Shown: positions 18,641 through 28,101 of the stretch, in pieces
Position numbering within the stretch: position 1 is the first letter of the stretch
Layout: the number at the start of each line of letters is the position of its first letter
DNA from: Lacipirellulaceae bacterium
Lineage (GTDB): Bacteria > Planctomycetota > Planctomycetia > Pirellulales > Lacipirellulaceae
Direction of reading: 5' to 3'
DNA: 64,000 nucleotides
NCBI GenBank assembly: GCA_040218535.1
Contig: JAVJRG010000005.1
Span: forward strand, 434,001-498,000
Made by a program: the position numbers and the translations under genes
The notes under the pieces: generated by a model
The model's database searches: none
Told to the model about the DNA's origin: nothing
What the model saw: only the letters and a program-made list of their open reading frames with translations

Positions 18641-19321
18641 ATGTTTAGAATCAAGGTTTGTGGAATTACCGATCCCGAAGACGCCCAGGCTGCCGTTGAA
18701 GCGGGTGCTGACGCGATCGGACTGAATTTCTATCACCGCAGCCCACGAGTCGTCAGCGTGGACCGCGCAATTGAAATCGTCCATGAAGAAAACCTGATCG
18801 CCCAACGAGTCGGCGTGTTTGTGAATACGCCAGCTGACGAAGTGAATCGGGTCGCCAGGGCGGTCGGACTGGCTTGGGTGCAGTTGCACGGTGACGAGCC
18901 GCCTGAGTATCTGACGGAGATCTCCCCAGAATTCGACCTCATTCGTGTTCACAGGCTCGATTCGAGTGACGATCCAACGAGTTCGATTGTCGAGGATATC
19001 GAGGCTTGCCAAGCAGCCGGGCGCACTCCCGATGCCGTCTTGGTCGATGCTCGTACCACAGACGAGTATGGAGGGACTGGCAAGACAGTGGATTGGGCAG
19101 CCCTGGTGGATCACAGAGTCTGGCTCGGCGAGATTCCACTCATCCTTGCCGGAGGACTCAGGCCCGACAATGTGGATGAGGCGATCGCCACGGTGAGGCC
19201 TGCCGCGGTGGATACCGCTAGCGGAGTGGAATCTTCTCCCGGTCGAAAGGACGCTACGAAAATGCAGACTTTCGTCAGCACAGCGAAAGAAGCTTTCGAA
19301 GATGCTGCCCGGACTGGGTAG
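18641..19321 (+). CDS. trpF: phosphoribosylanthranilate isomerase
   Basis: Third step of tryptophan synthesis, an Amadori rearrangement of N-(5'-phosphoribosyl)anthranilate. The 226-residue TIM barrel shows KVCGITDPED with general base Cys7, AIGLNFYHRSPR, QLHGDEP, VDARTTDEYGGTGKTVDW with general acid Asp136, phosphate-binding ILAGGLRPDNV and DTASGVESSPGRKD. No other trp gene is near; it is divergent from the ATPase operon across 229 bases with no clear promoter. Confidence 0.95.
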   Translation: MFRIKVCGITDPEDAQAAVEAGADAIGLNFYHRSPRVVSVDRAIEIVHEENLIAQRVGVFVNTPADEVNRVARAVGLAWVQLHGDEPPEYLTEISPEFDLIRVHRLDSSDDPTSSIVEDIEACQAAGRTPDAVLVDARTTDEYGGTGKTVDWAALVDHRVWLGEIPLILAGGLRPDNVDEAIATVRPAAVDTASGVESSPGRKDATKMQTFVSTAKEAFEDAARTG

Positions 19322-19582
19322 CCCTAACTGGGTGGCATTTATACGTCGGCTGTTAGCGAAGCTGGCGGTTGCCGGTTTTCTTTTTGTGACCTATACTTTA
19401 GCTTCACACCCAGGGTTAACGGAGCCCCGTTGCCTCGGTCGGGCGGCCCGACGTTTCCCGTCGCAACTAGCTTACGACCGCGTTTTAACCCGTTCTTGGC
19501 GTCTGCAAGTGTTGCCTCACAATCTTGCATCCTCACGCCGACCACATCTAACTACAGTAGACACTGTCAGGAGAGTGCCATC
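19322..19582 (+). other. leader region of ahcY
   Basis: 261 bases without a gene before ahcY. It contains a strong GC hairpin GTCGGG-CGG-CCCGAC at 19438-19452. SAM- or SAH-sensing riboswitches are common before this gene in other bacteria, but I could not fit a known consensus. An in-frame open region upstream of the GTG is present from 19430 but does not resemble the enzyme. Confidence 0.35.
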
Positions 19583-20944
19583 GTGGCTCAAGCAGAAGTA
19601 ACACAATTACCGTACAAGGTCGTGACCGTCCCCGAGCAAGAGTTCGAGAAACTCGCCGAATTCGGTCGCAAAGAAATTGAGATCGCCGAAAACGAAATGC
19701 CAGGCCTGATGGCTTTGCGTGAGAAGTACGGCAAAGACAAACCGCTGACAGGGGCCCGCATTGCCGGCTGCCTGCACATGACGATTCAGACGGCGGTTCT
19801 CATTGAGACGCTCGTCGAGCTCGGTGCCGAAGTCACCTGGAGTAGTTGCAACATCTTCAGCACTCAGGATCACGCCGCCTGTGCGATTGCTAAGGCGGGA
19901 ATTCCTGTCTTCGCTTGGAAGGGCATGAGCGAGGAAGAATTCGACTGGTGCATCGAGCAAACGCTCACGGCGTTCCCCTCGGGCGAACCGCTGAACATGA
20001 TCCTCGACGATGGGGGCGACCTCACGGCAATGGTGCACGACAAGTTCCCCGAACTTCTCGGCAACATTAAGGGCCTCAGTGAAGAGACCACGGCAGGTAT
20101 CCATCGCCTGGAAGTCCTCAACAAAGAAGGCCGTTTGTCCGTTCCCGCGATCAACGTGAATGACAGCGCCACGAAGAGCAAGTTCGACAATCTGTACGGT
20201 TGCCGTGAATCGCTCGCCGACGGTGTGAAGCGGGCCACTGATGTGATGCTCGCCGGCAAGGTCGCCGTTGTCTGCGGCTACGGCGACGTTGGCAAAGGTT
20301 GTGCCCACAGCCTACAGCGCTACGGTTGCCGTGTACTAGTCACGGAGATTGATCCCATCAACGCGTTGCAAGCTGCGATGGAAGGCTTCGAAGTCGTCAC
20401 GATGGATGAAGCCTGCAAAGAAGGCCGACTATTCGTTACGACCACCGGCAATAAGGACATCATCCTTGGTGATCACATGAAGCAAATGGCCGAAGACGCC
20501 ATTCTCTGCAACATTGGCCACTTCGACACGGAAATCGACATCGCCTGGCTCGAAGGCGAAGTCGCCGCTGGGCGGGCTACCCGCTCGGAGATCAAGCCTT
20601 CGAACGTCGGTGCCGTGGATCGTTACACGTTTAACGACAGCGGTCGCTCGATCATCGTGTTGGCCAAAGGTCGCTTGGTAAACCTCGGCTGTGCAACAGG
20701 TCATCCTAGCTTCGTGATGAGTACCTCGTTTACGAACCAGGTTCTTGCCCAACTTGAACTCTGGCAAAACACAGGTGACTACGAGAACAAGGTCTACCTG
20801 ATGCCCAAGCGTCTCGACGAAGAAGTCGCTCGCCTGCACCTCGACAAGCTTGGCGTGAAGCTCACCAAGCTCACCCAAGAGCAAGCCGACTACATCGGCG
20901 TGCCAGTTGAAGGACCTTACAAGAGCGAGCACTATCGCTATTAG
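19583..20944 (+). CDS. ahcY: adenosylhomocysteinase
   Basis: Splits S-adenosylhomocysteine to adenosine and homocysteine with bound NAD, clearing the product of methylations. The GTG at 19583 follows an AGGAG ribosome site and gives 453 residues, normal for the bacterial enzyme. Motifs: [57 protein letters not shown] with the catalytic lysine, GYGDVGKG for NAD, CNIGHFD, and the C-terminal [12 protein letters not shown]...[10 protein letters not shown] lid. A strong terminator follows directly. Confidence 0.97.
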   Translation: MAQAEVTQLPYKVVTVPEQEFEKLAEFGRKEIEIAENEMPGLMALREKYGKDKPLTGARIAGCLHMTIQTAVLIETLVELGAEVTWSSCNIFSTQDHAACAIAKAGIPVFAWKGMSEEEFDWCIEQTLTAFPSGEPLNMILDDGGDLTAMVHDKFPELLGNIKGLSEETTAGIHRLEVLNKEGRLSVPAINVNDSATKSKFDNLYGCRESLADGVKRATDVMLAGKVAVVCGYGDVGKGCAHSLQRYGCRVLVTEIDPINALQAAMEGFEVVTMDEACKEGRLFVTTTGNKDIILGDHMKQMAEDAILCNIGHFDTEIDIAWLEGEVAAGRATRSEIKPSNVGAVDRYTFNDSGRSIIVLAKGRLVNLGCATGHPSFVMSTSFTNQVLAQLELWQNTGDYENKVYLMPKRLDEEVARLHLDKLGVKLTKLTQEQADYIGVPVEGPYKSEHYRY

Positions 20945-20974
20945 GGAATACGCAACAATTCGAACCAACGATCA

Positions 20975-21004
20975 GCCCCCGGCGCAAGCCGGGGGTTCTT
21001 TTTT
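20975..21004 (+). terminator. rho-independent terminator of ahcY
   Basis: Perfect 8-base stem CCCCCGGC-GCAA-GCCGGGGG followed by TTCTTTTTT, 31 bases after the ahcY stop. Confidence 0.9.
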
Positions 21005-21124
21005 ACGCAACGTAGACTTTCTTGTGTCTCAGTAGGCGATTCGAATCAAGAATTTGAAAACATGTTAGCAGTCTGATAGTCTTTCCTCTTCTGGATATAG
21101 TTACATGGTTTTCCGAGGTATCGT

Positions 21125-22441
21125 GTGAAAAGAATCCTCTTAGGATTAGCAATCCTGTACTCCAGCTATAGCTTGGCTCCTTTGCAAAAAGCCTTCTCTT
21201 GCGGCTGCAACAATACGGATCCGGAATTTGAAAGCTCGTACCAGCTTTCGTACACATTTCGTGCGGTCGAGCCAAAGCCATTTGACTATTTTGGGTCGGC
21301 ATTGGTGATTGAAGATGGCGTCGTAGCCATCAAACGCGATTCAGGCTACTTCGATGGCGACGGTTTCAGCAGTACAGTCATCTTTGAACAACAAGGGAAG
21401 CATTTCTGGCGACCAGTAGAGAAGTTCGACTTTGACGCTGGCGGGACTGAGGGGAATCCGTTTTTCGGGCAAGAGTTGGCGATTGACGGCGGAGAGATCG
21501 TCGTCGGTTATTCCCATACCTACACCGATGCGCGCTCGCGCCCTCTGCAGTTTATCGCGAAAGAACAGAACGGTTGGGAACGCACTACTAGCGGCATCGA
21601 TTTCCGAACTTTTCCCGAGCGAGCGCGAGGGGGCAACCGCTTAGCAGGGCGATCCGTGGACATCTCTGGCGACTGGGCTATCGCCGAAGAAACAAACGCC
21701 ATTCGAACAGATGGAAGCGTAGGAGTTGCACGCGTGTATCATCGGTCAGAAGCGGGCCAGTGGCTGGAAATAGCGAATCTCTTCCCAGAGTCCGGTCGCG
21801 ATATTTCCATTACGACGGTCGCCATCGACGGCACGACAGCAGCACTCGTGGATCGAACGATTAACGATGGAGGGCTATACTTCTTCGAGCGTCAATCCGA
21901 TGGGCAATGGGTTGAAACCCAAAGCTTTCCTCAGAACCTGGCGAATAGCAGAGGATACTTTTCAAGAGTCGTAGAAATCGACGGAGACACCGCCGTGACG
22001 CGTGACGAAGGCTCAGGCATCGTTAGCATCTATGAGCGCGAGGCCGGTGTCTGGGATCTGGTGCACGAGGTAGACTCTTCCACACCACAGTTCGTGATCA
22101 CCGGAGGCGTCGCTCTCGAAGGCGATTTGGTTGCGTACACGGAAGGTACGTCGGAGGCGGGGCGAGATCCTTATCGCGTGAAATTGCTGCGGCGTCAGCA
22201 GGATGGCACCTGGGACTACGAGGGGACGATCTCTCATCCCGATCCTTTCAGTCGACAGATCTTTGGTGCTGACCTCGACTTTGACCAGGGACGACTGCTG
22301 ATTTCAGGAGGCGCCGCACGTGACTGGCGTTCTTATGTGCCACCAGGAGCAGCATATCTCTATACTCCTATTCCCGAGCCCGCCTCTCTCATGCTGCTCT
22401 TCTTGGCGGGGCTTGCCTCGACCGCTCGATCTAGAAACTAG
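21125..22441 (+). CDS. PEP-CTERM anchored exported protein with beta-propeller-like repeats
   Basis: 438 residues. A signal peptide covers about residues 1-23. The middle consists of repeated blocks of the form DGD/GxxA.....DGS..VY.R (for example near VAIDGTTAALVDRT and VEIDGDTAVTRDEG), as in FG-GAP/integrin-like propellers. The C-terminus PEPASLMLLFLAGLAS then RSRN is a PEP-CTERM sorting signal: PEP, hydrophobic helix, basic end, recognised by exosortase. The GTG at 21125 is used. Probably surface-exposed; ligand unknown. Confidence 0.8.
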   Translation: MKRILLGLAILYSSYSLAPLQKAFSCGCNNTDPEFESSYQLSYTFRAVEPKPFDYFGSALVIEDGVVAIKRDSGYFDGDGFSSTVIFEQQGKHFWRPVEKFDFDAGGTEGNPFFGQELAIDGGEIVVGYSHTYTDARSRPLQFIAKEQNGWERTTSGIDFRTFPERARGGNRLAGRSVDISGDWAIAEETNAIRTDGSVGVARVYHRSEAGQWLEIANLFPESGRDISITTVAIDGTTAALVDRTINDGGLYFFERQSDGQWVETQSFPQNLANSRGYFSRVVEIDGDTAVTRDEGSGIVSIYEREAGVWDLVHEVDSSTPQFVITGGVALEGDLVAYTEGTSEAGRDPYRVKLLRRQQDGTWDYEGTISHPDPFSRQIFGADLDFDQGRLLISGGAARDWRSYVPPGAAYLYTPIPEPASLMLLFLAGLASTARSRN

Positions 22442-22618
22442 TCGCCAGAGATTTCCGCAAAAACGGCGTAAGCATCTCTCGCCTTGTTCGCCCAACAAGT
22501 GCGAACGAATTGCCTCCAGCTCAAGACGGGGTTTTTTTATTGCACTCTGTTCCGATCAAGGGTAGCTTGAGTATTCGATGTGACGGCGTGTTGGAAATGA
22601 CCTAGTGGGAGTAAGCTA

Positions 22619-23395
22619 ATGAAGGCAAATCAACTCACGGACCAAAGTGCTATTCAGCCGGCAATCTTTTTGCTAGCTATTTGTACGCTATCTGCTCCTT
22701 TAGCAGTCGCCTCCGAAATCAATGTGCCATCAGACCCCGCCCCGGCTTCGCTGAACGGAACAGAAATACTGAATCTATTTGATGGAGGCTCACTTGGCGA
22801 TTTCTTCATTCTCAATGACCAGAGCGTATTGAACGTTCAAGGCGGGACGATCGGATATGGAATCTACGCCACGGGTTCCAGCACGATTAATGTCTTCGCT
22901 GGAGATGCCGGTTCGACTGAGTATGCAACCGAAATCAATAGTGCGGCAACGATCAACTTCTTTGGCGGCAAACTCGGCGACTTTGGATTCCTCGATAGCA
23001 TTACGAATCTCTTTGGCGGTGATGCGGGAATGAATGCTACGATCACCGGGCAAGTCAATTGGCACGGTGGTCTCTTGCAGTCAAATTTCCTCGGCACGGA
23101 GACAGGCGAGCTGAACGTCTACGGGCGTTCGTTTGAAATCGACGGCGTGCCTCTCGACTCTCTGGAAGAAGGAGTCCCTTTCAGCGTCACAGGTCGCGGC
23201 ATCGAAATTAGCGGAACTCTCGAAAGTCATGAGCCGTTTGTCTTTCGGTTGGACGCTTCGCCCACGAACTCTCTCACACCGGGATTTGTGTCGCCAGGTT
23301 TTGCAACGAACCTAATCCTGTTCGTTCCTGAGCCAAGTTCTGTCGCCTTGCTGGTGGCAGCTGTCTTCGGAGTCTCAGCCCGCAGGAGAAGCTGA
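22619..23395 (+). CDS. PEP-CTERM anchored exported protein
   Basis: 258 residues beginning after a GGGAG ribosome site. Signal peptide to about residue 31 (LAVASE). The body is a series of short beta strands such as STINVFAGDAG, ATINFFGGKLG and SITNLFGGDAG, likely a small beta-helix. The C-terminus VPEPSSVALLVAAVFG followed by SARRRS is a PEP-CTERM signal. It follows the other PEP-CTERM gene by 177 bases. Function unknown. Confidence 0.78.
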   Translation: MKANQLTDQSAIQPAIFLLAICTLSAPLAVASEINVPSDPAPASLNGTEILNLFDGGSLGDFFILNDQSVLNVQGGTIGYGIYATGSSTINVFAGDAGSTEYATEINSAATINFFGGKLGDFGFLDSITNLFGGDAGMNATITGQVNWHGGLLQSNFLGTETGELNVYGRSFEIDGVPLDSLEEGVPFSVTGRGIEISGTLESHEPFVFRLDASPTNSLTPGFVSPGFATNLILFVPEPSSVALLVAAVFGVSARRRS

Positions 23396-23458
23396 GGCTC
23401 GCCGGCTACCGGATGAGCCAGCCGTGAGTTGCTTGTGAAGGTTTGAAGAATCTCGCAG

Positions 23459-23485
23459 CCGCCAGCCCAAGCTGGCGGTTTTTTT
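23459..23485 (+). terminator. rho-independent terminator
   Basis: Perfect stem CCGCCAGC-CCAA-GCTGGCGG followed by seven T, after the second PEP-CTERM gene. Confidence 0.9.
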
Positions 23486-23586
23486 GTGCGCCCGGTTCGC
23501 ATACACTGCACGCCAAGCAAGCGCCCGACGTGGCCACAATTGACACGGTATTCCCCTTTCAGCTCTCTACTTTCCCCTTTCTCAAA

Positions 23587-24939
23587 ATGCCCAACATCTC
23601 CGCCTTCCGCGGCATCCGTTACGATCTCGGTCACGTTGGATCTCTCTCGGACGTGATCGCCCCTCCCTACGATGTCATCGATCCTGAGCTTCAGGACGAG
23701 CTCTACAAGAAGCACCCGGCCAACTCGGTGCGGCTGATTCTCAACCGTGATGAGCCCGGGGACGACGATAACTCGAATCGGTACACGCGTGCCGCGAAGT
23801 TTCTCAAACAGTGGCTGCAAGAGAAGGTGCTGTTCGTCGAGAGCGATCCGGCGATCTACGTATATCATCAGGAGTTCGAGGAACGTGGCGAGACGTTCAC
23901 CCGCCGCGGATTCATGTGCCGCACAAGGTTGGAGCGTTTCGGCGAGGGCGACATCCACCCCCACGAGGAGACCCACGGCGGGGCGAAAGCGGACCGGCTG
24001 AAACTTTGGAAGCATTGCAAGGCAAACCTCAGCCAGATTTTCGGTCTCTATCCTGACGAGGAGAACACGGCCCAGAATCTGCTCGAAGCGGCTATCGTCG
24101 GCGTGACTCCGTTGGAAGCGACCGACCACCTAGGCGTGAAGCATCGCCTCTGGCCGGTGACGGATACTGAGGTGATCACCCAAGTCACGGCAGCCATGGG
24201 AGGCCGTCCGGTCTACATTGCCGATGGTCATCACCGTTACGAGACCGCCTGTAACTACCGAGACGAACTCGCTGAGGAGAATGCCGGTTCACTCGACAGC
24301 GAACATCCGGCCAACTTCGTGCTGATGATGTGCGTCTCGATGAACGATCCCGGCATGCTCGTCCTGCCAACGCACCGACTGTTCCGCGGCGTCCCCGCGA
24401 TGACTTCTGGGCAGTTGATCGAGAAGCTCGGCGATCACTTTATCTGCGAGCCCGCCGGCGAGGGGCCAGATCGAGCCATCTCGCTCTGGGAAGAGATCGA
24501 AACGGAAGACTCCCAGTCCACGCTCGGCCTTTACACCGCCGAGGACGAAAAGTGGACCCTCGTGCGTCTGACCGACGCCGGCCGCGTAAAAATGGCCAAA
24601 GTCGCCGCCGACCAATGCGACGCCTGGCAGGGCCTCGGGGTGAGCCTGCTGCACAAACTGATCGTCGAAACACTACTCGGTCAAGCAGATCTTCCCGCCC
24701 CAAAATACGTCCGCACGCTCGACGAAGTCCCCACCGGCCTCAAAGAGGGGGACTCCGCCGGTCGCGATCTCACGGGCCAAGAAGGGAGTGGCGGCCGGTT
24801 TGAACTCGGCGCTCTCGTGATGCCCGCCACCCTGGAACACATCCGCGCGATCAGCAACGCCGGCGAACGCATGCCTGCCAAGAGCACCTTCTTCTACCCG
24901 AAGCTGCTCAGCGGGTTAGTTTTGAATCCGCTGGAGTAA
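23587..24939 (+). CDS. DUF1015 family protein
   Basis: 450 residues from the ATG at 23587; the frame is open upstream through the terminator, so the longer start is excluded. Conserved DUF1015 blocks: FRGIRYD, SDVIAPPYDVID near the start, YVYHQEF, GFMCRTRLERFGEGDIHPHEET, and VYIADGHHRYETA. The DGHHR segment recalls the nucleotide-binding motif of ParB/sulfiredoxin-like folds, and some DUF1015-like proteins have been linked to serine phosphorylation; no activity can be assigned here. It sits directly before the parS-parA-parB locus. Confidence 0.88.
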   Translation: MPNISAFRGIRYDLGHVGSLSDVIAPPYDVIDPELQDELYKKHPANSVRLILNRDEPGDDDNSNRYTRAAKFLKQWLQEKVLFVESDPAIYVYHQEFEERGETFTRRGFMCRTRLERFGEGDIHPHEETHGGAKADRLKLWKHCKANLSQIFGLYPDEENTAQNLLEAAIVGVTPLEATDHLGVKHRLWPVTDTEVITQVTAAMGGRPVYIADGHHRYETACNYRDELAEENAGSLDSEHPANFVLMMCVSMNDPGMLVLPTHRLFRGVPAMTSGQLIEKLGDHFICEPAGEGPDRAISLWEEIETEDSQSTLGLYTAEDEKWTLVRLTDAGRVKMAKVAADQCDAWQGLGVSLLHKLIVETLLGQADLPAPKYVRTLDEVPTGLKEGDSAGRDLTGQEGSGGRFELGALVMPATLEHIRAISNAGERMPAKSTFFYPKLLSGLVLNPLE

Positions 24940-24942
24940 AGT

Positions 24943-25055
24943 AAAACCACGCTCCGCGTGGTTAGCGCAGCCAGTGAGCGAATTCTGCTCAGACGGTCAA
25001 CTGGCGAGGTAGTTCTCGCCGCAACCAGCTTCTGACCACGGGGACCGTGGTTTTA
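24943..25055. repeat. palindrome doublet 1 (AACCACG family)
   Basis: AAAACCACGCTCCGCGTGGTT (24943-24963) and ACCACGGGGACCGTGGTTTTA (25035-25055) are related palindromes in opposite orientation about 70 bases apart. A second doublet with nearly the same units is at 28101-28177. The arrangement resembles a REP doublet (REPIN/BIME). Confidence 0.6.
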
Positions 25056-25058
25056 ATA

Positions 25059-25074
25059 TGTTCCACGTGAAACG
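25059..25074. promoter_or_regulatory. parS: parS site 1
   Basis: TGTTCCACGTGAAACG differs from the ParB target TGTTnCACGTGAAACA only in the last base. Confidence 0.9.
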
Positions 25075-25099
25075 ATTCACGCGGTTTGCGTGAGATACG

Positions 25100-25115
25100 T
25101 GTTTCACGTGAAACG
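25100..25115. promoter_or_regulatory. parS: parS site 2
   Basis: TGTTTCACGTGAAACG, 15 of 16 matches to the parS consensus, starting exactly 41 bases after site 1. Confidence 0.9.
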
Positions 25116-25140
25116 CGTTGGTTGGGTTGAATGGGAGGTT

Positions 25141-25156
25141 TGTTTCACGTGGAACG
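25141..25156. promoter_or_regulatory. parS: parS site 3
   Basis: TGTTTCACGTGGAACG; its complement CGTTCCACGTGAAACA matches parS at 15 of 16. It starts exactly 41 bases after site 2 and contains the stop codon of the minus-strand membrane protein gene. Confidence 0.88.
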
Positions 25157-26122
25157 GGAATTTGCTAAAAGCAATCGCTCCACCAGGATCGTCCCCCCCA
25201 GCCAGCCCGACCCTACAAGGCAAACCGTTACCTGGGCTTCGCTCAGGCCCAACTGCGAGACCAGTGCCGACAGCACCGCCACAATGGTGGTCAGCATGAA
25301 CAACTGCCGCAGGCGAAAGTGCCTTTGTTGATCGACTACTTTTGGCTTGAAAATCCGCTGCGTTTTCTGATTGCTCATCTTTCGCACGGAGCACACCGCA
25401 AGCGTTTGGCCCAACAGAATTGCGATTGCCGTGGCGACAAAGTACGCTCGTGTTTCCTGGGCCAATTCTGAGTAGAGAATCCCACAGGCAACAAGTCCGG
25501 TACCGCCTCCCACCAGAGAGCCAACCGCAAAGCCGCCCGGGCGGAACCCGCTCAACATCAGCATGAGGGCAACGGCCACCATCAGCAGCGCTGCTAGGAA
25601 CGAGGTCAACAGAAAACCGCCTGCTGCTGCGCAGGTTGCGGAGCCGAGGATGCTGAGTGGTTGGCCATCGAACAAAATCGCCAGCGTCGCCATAACAGGG
25701 GGGTAAAGGGTCCCTGCTGCTACGGTCCCTAACCACCCTGAGATGAGATGATCCCCTGTTCGCTCTTCGGTGATTCCGGTAAGGAGATTTCGAATCCGGG
25801 GATCATGCGACAGAGAGAGTTGCTCGTAGAGCGTTTTCTGTGATTCACTTTCGCTCTGGATTTGTTCGTCAATTTCACGCATCGCTCGTTTCCGTTGTCG
25901 ACCAAGCCGACGTGCCAGCACGGCCGTTCCGAACGCTAGGAGCAAAAGGAACCCTACTGCCATGTTCGTACGAGCAACCAAAGCTGCTAGCAAGGCCACG
26001 CAAGTTGTAAGTAGCAACAGCCATCGAATAGAAAACTGCCACGGCAACTCCTTGGGATGAGTCGCACGGTACTCGTCGAGCAAGGCACGCTCGTCATCAG
26101 TTAGTGGCTTCAAGTTCGGCAT
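25145..26122 (-). CDS. multi-pass membrane protein, function unknown
   Basis: 325 residues. A soluble N-terminal 30 residues rich in charges (LTDDERALLDEYRATHP) is followed by FSIRWLLLLTTCVALLAALVA, a pattern very common at the start of planctomycete membrane proteins. A similar module, FRLRQLFMLTTIVAVLSALV, recurs near residue 275, so the protein may hold a duplicated unit. There are about seven to eight hydrophobic segments, with a charged coiled region around 75-110. The stop codon lies inside parS site 3. Divergent from parA. No function assigned. Confidence 0.7.
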   Translation of the reverse strand: MPNLKPLTDDERALLDEYRATHPKELPWQFSIRWLLLLTTCVALLAALVARTNMAVGFLLLLAFGTAVLARRLGRQRKRAMREIDEQIQSESESQKTLYEQLSLSHDPRIRNLLTGITEERTGDHLISGWLGTVAAGTLYPPVMATLAILFDGQPLSILGSATCAAAGGFLLTSFLAALLMVAVALMLMLSGFRPGGFAVGSLVGGGTGLVACGILYSELAQETRAYFVATAIAILLGQTLAVCSVRKMSNQKTQRIFKPKVVDQQRHFRLRQLFMLTTIVAVLSALVSQLGLSEAQVTVCLVGSGWLGGTILVERLLLANSRST

Positions 26123-26321
26123 AGCTACCGAATTCTACCTTATCCAGCCCCCAGAAGTGGCGTTCCGGGCAAACGCCCACCTCCCTACAATCCGCTCGAA
26201 AAAGCAGGCCTCTGCTAGCAGGTTTTCGCGAGAGCCAATTTTCAGATATCACAGTGCTCGCGGGCTACAGTCAATTCACGAGTATTCCACTTTCTCCTTT
26301 CACCTTTCTACTCTCTCACGC

Positions 26322-27068
26322 ATGTCTCGAGTCATCTGTATAGCGAATCAGAAAGGCGGCGTCGGCAAGACGACCACCGCCCTGAACATCGCTTGCGGCT
26401 TAGCCATCTCGGGCAAGAAAACCCTCCTCGCCGATCTCGACCCGCAGTGTAACGCCACCACGGGCCTCGGGCATGAACCGGACGAGCGGCACGCCCTCGT
26501 CGATACGAAACCCCTTCGCGAGTCCTTCCGCGAAACCTACTTGGAGAATCTCTCGCTGCTTCCCGGCGCTCGCAGCTTTGAAGATGTCGACGCCCTGGCG
26601 AACTCATCCGACACGCGATCGCGGATGCTAGCGGCCCACCTTGCGGGCAGCTTGGGTTCGTTCGACACGGTACTGATTGATTGCCCACCTTCGCTAGGCC
26701 CCCTCACTCGCACGGCATTGACCAGCGCGACCGAAGTTTTAATGCCGATTCAATGCGAGTATTTCGCCATGGAGGGATTAACCCAGATGATCGGCATAAT
26801 CAGGCAAACGATGGAGCGGCCCGAAAGCCGATTAGAGTTTGGGGGAATCTTGCTCACCATGTACGACGCGGCGTTGGAACTCACCGCCGAGGTCGATCGC
26901 GAGGTGCGGGAGTTCTTCGGCGAGATTGTTTTTCATACCGTGATTCCACGAGACGTCGCCGTCAGCGAAGCGCCAAGTCATGGCCGCAGCGTGATGGATT
27001 ACGCACCCCGTTCGCGGGGCGCTCGGGCGTACGTCGAGCTTTGTCAGGAGGTGCTGGAACGTGTCTAA
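26322..27068 (+). CDS. parA: chromosome partitioning ATPase ParA (Soj)
   Basis: 248-residue deviant-Walker ATPase. KGGVGKTTTALN at residues 11-22 holds both signature lysines. DLDPQCNATTGLG, DCPPSLGPLT (Walker B) and the PIQCEYFAMEGL block complete the ParA fold. The ATG at 26322 begins the conserved MSRVICIANQ strand; upstream in-frame codons do not fit. No N-terminal DNA-binding domain, so it is a chromosomal Soj-type ParA. parB overlaps its end by 8 bases. Confidence 0.95.
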   Translation: MSRVICIANQKGGVGKTTTALNIACGLAISGKKTLLADLDPQCNATTGLGHEPDERHALVDTKPLRESFRETYLENLSLLPGARSFEDVDALANSSDTRSRMLAAHLAGSLGSFDTVLIDCPPSLGPLTRTALTSATEVLMPIQCEYFAMEGLTQMIGIIRQTMERPESRLEFGGILLTMYDAALELTAEVDREVREFFGEIVFHTVIPRDVAVSEAPSHGRSVMDYAPRSRGARAYVELCQEVLERV

Positions 27069-28101
27069 CCAACGACGACTAGGACGAGGATTGGAAGCCC
27101 TATTGGGCCGCACCTTTGAGACGCCTGCTGAAGAGGCAACCGAAACAAGCCAAGTAGAAGCGGCAACCGCGCACGAAGCCCACGTCGAAGACAGTGTGCA
27201 ATATAGTAGTCAGACGGAATCGGTTGGGGCACCGGTTCCTTCCGTAGATCTCACCCGCAGCGACGACGGTCAGCAGTGGCTTGAAGTCAACTCGGTGAAT
27301 CGCAATCCGTACCAACCACGGACGACTTTCGATGAAGCAGAGATAGCCGACCTCTGCGACAGCATCCGCACCCACGGTTTCCTCGCGCCGATTGTCGTCC
27401 GACCTTCCGAGGGTGGTTACCAACTGATCGCCGGCGAGCGCCGTTTGCGTGCCGCCCAGATGGCCGGTTGGGAGCGCGTCCCCGTGCAAGTTCGCCACGT
27501 CGACGATCGTCAAATGGCCGAGCTAGCCATTGTCGAGAACATCCAGCGGAAAGATCTCAACGCGATTGAAAAAGGTACGTCGTTTCAACAGTACCTAGAG
27601 AAGTACCACTGCACGCAGGAAGAACTCGCCAGCCGAGTGAACGTCGATCGCTCGACGGTCGCCAACCTCATTCGTTTGTTGGAACTCCCAGCGGCGGTCA
27701 AAACACTGATCGAGAAAAGCGAAATCTCCGCCGGCCACGGTCGTGCCTTATTACCATTAGGCGACGAAGTTGAGCAGACGAACTTTGCTAAACGAATCGT
27801 CAAAGAAACGCTTTCCGTTCGCGCTACTGAGCAAGCCGTTAGCGACTTCATCCGTGGCGAGGGTGGCGACCTACTCTCAGTGGTCGATGCCGACGGCAAA
27901 ACCAAGACGACCAAGCTGCAACCGGGTGCCCAGCAAAAGGCGCTCGAGGAAGAGTTCAAGCTCGCTCTCGGCACCAAGGTTGATCTCAAGCAAAACGCCA
28001 AAGGCAAAGGCAAGATCACCATCCACTTTGCGAGCGCCGAAGAATTCGACCGCCTGCGAACTTTGCTCACCGGCAGCGAGTCTGCGAGTGAGGCAGCGTA
28101 A
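27061..28101 (+). CDS. parB: chromosome partitioning protein ParB (Spo0J)
   Basis: CTP-dependent DNA clamp that loads at parS. 346 residues from GTG at 27061, with a strong AGGAGGT site inside parA. Order: RRLGRGLEALLG opening (the conserved N-terminal ParA-contact peptide), a 50-residue linker, the CTP-binding domain with VNRNPYQPR and GERRLRA at 125-131, the helix-turn-helix CTQEELASRVNVDRSTVANLIRL, and a C-terminal dimerisation domain. Its targets are the three parS sites 1.9 kb upstream. Confidence 0.96.
   Translation: MSNQRRLGRGLEALLGRTFETPAEEATETSQVEAATAHEAHVEDSVQYSSQTESVGAPVPSVDLTRSDDGQQWLEVNSVNRNPYQPRTTFDEAEIADLCDSIRTHGFLAPIVVRPSEGGYQLIAGERRLRAAQMAGWERVPVQVRHVDDRQMAELAIVENIQRKDLNAIEKGTSFQQYLEKYHCTQEELASRVNVDRSTVANLIRLLELPAAVKTLIEKSEISAGHGRALLPLGDEVEQTNFAKRIVKETLSVRATEQAVSDFIRGEGGDLLSVVDADGKTKTTKLQPGAQQKALEEEFKLALGTKVDLKQNAKGKGKITIHFASAEEFDRLRTLLTGSESASEAA

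Noticed and set aside
19322-19582. SAH or SAM riboswitch before ahcY
   Set aside because: One GC hairpin is visible, but I could not fit a known riboswitch consensus by eye.
22442-22618. Terminator after the first PEP-CTERM gene at a run of T near 22530
   Set aside because: No convincing GC stem precedes the T run.
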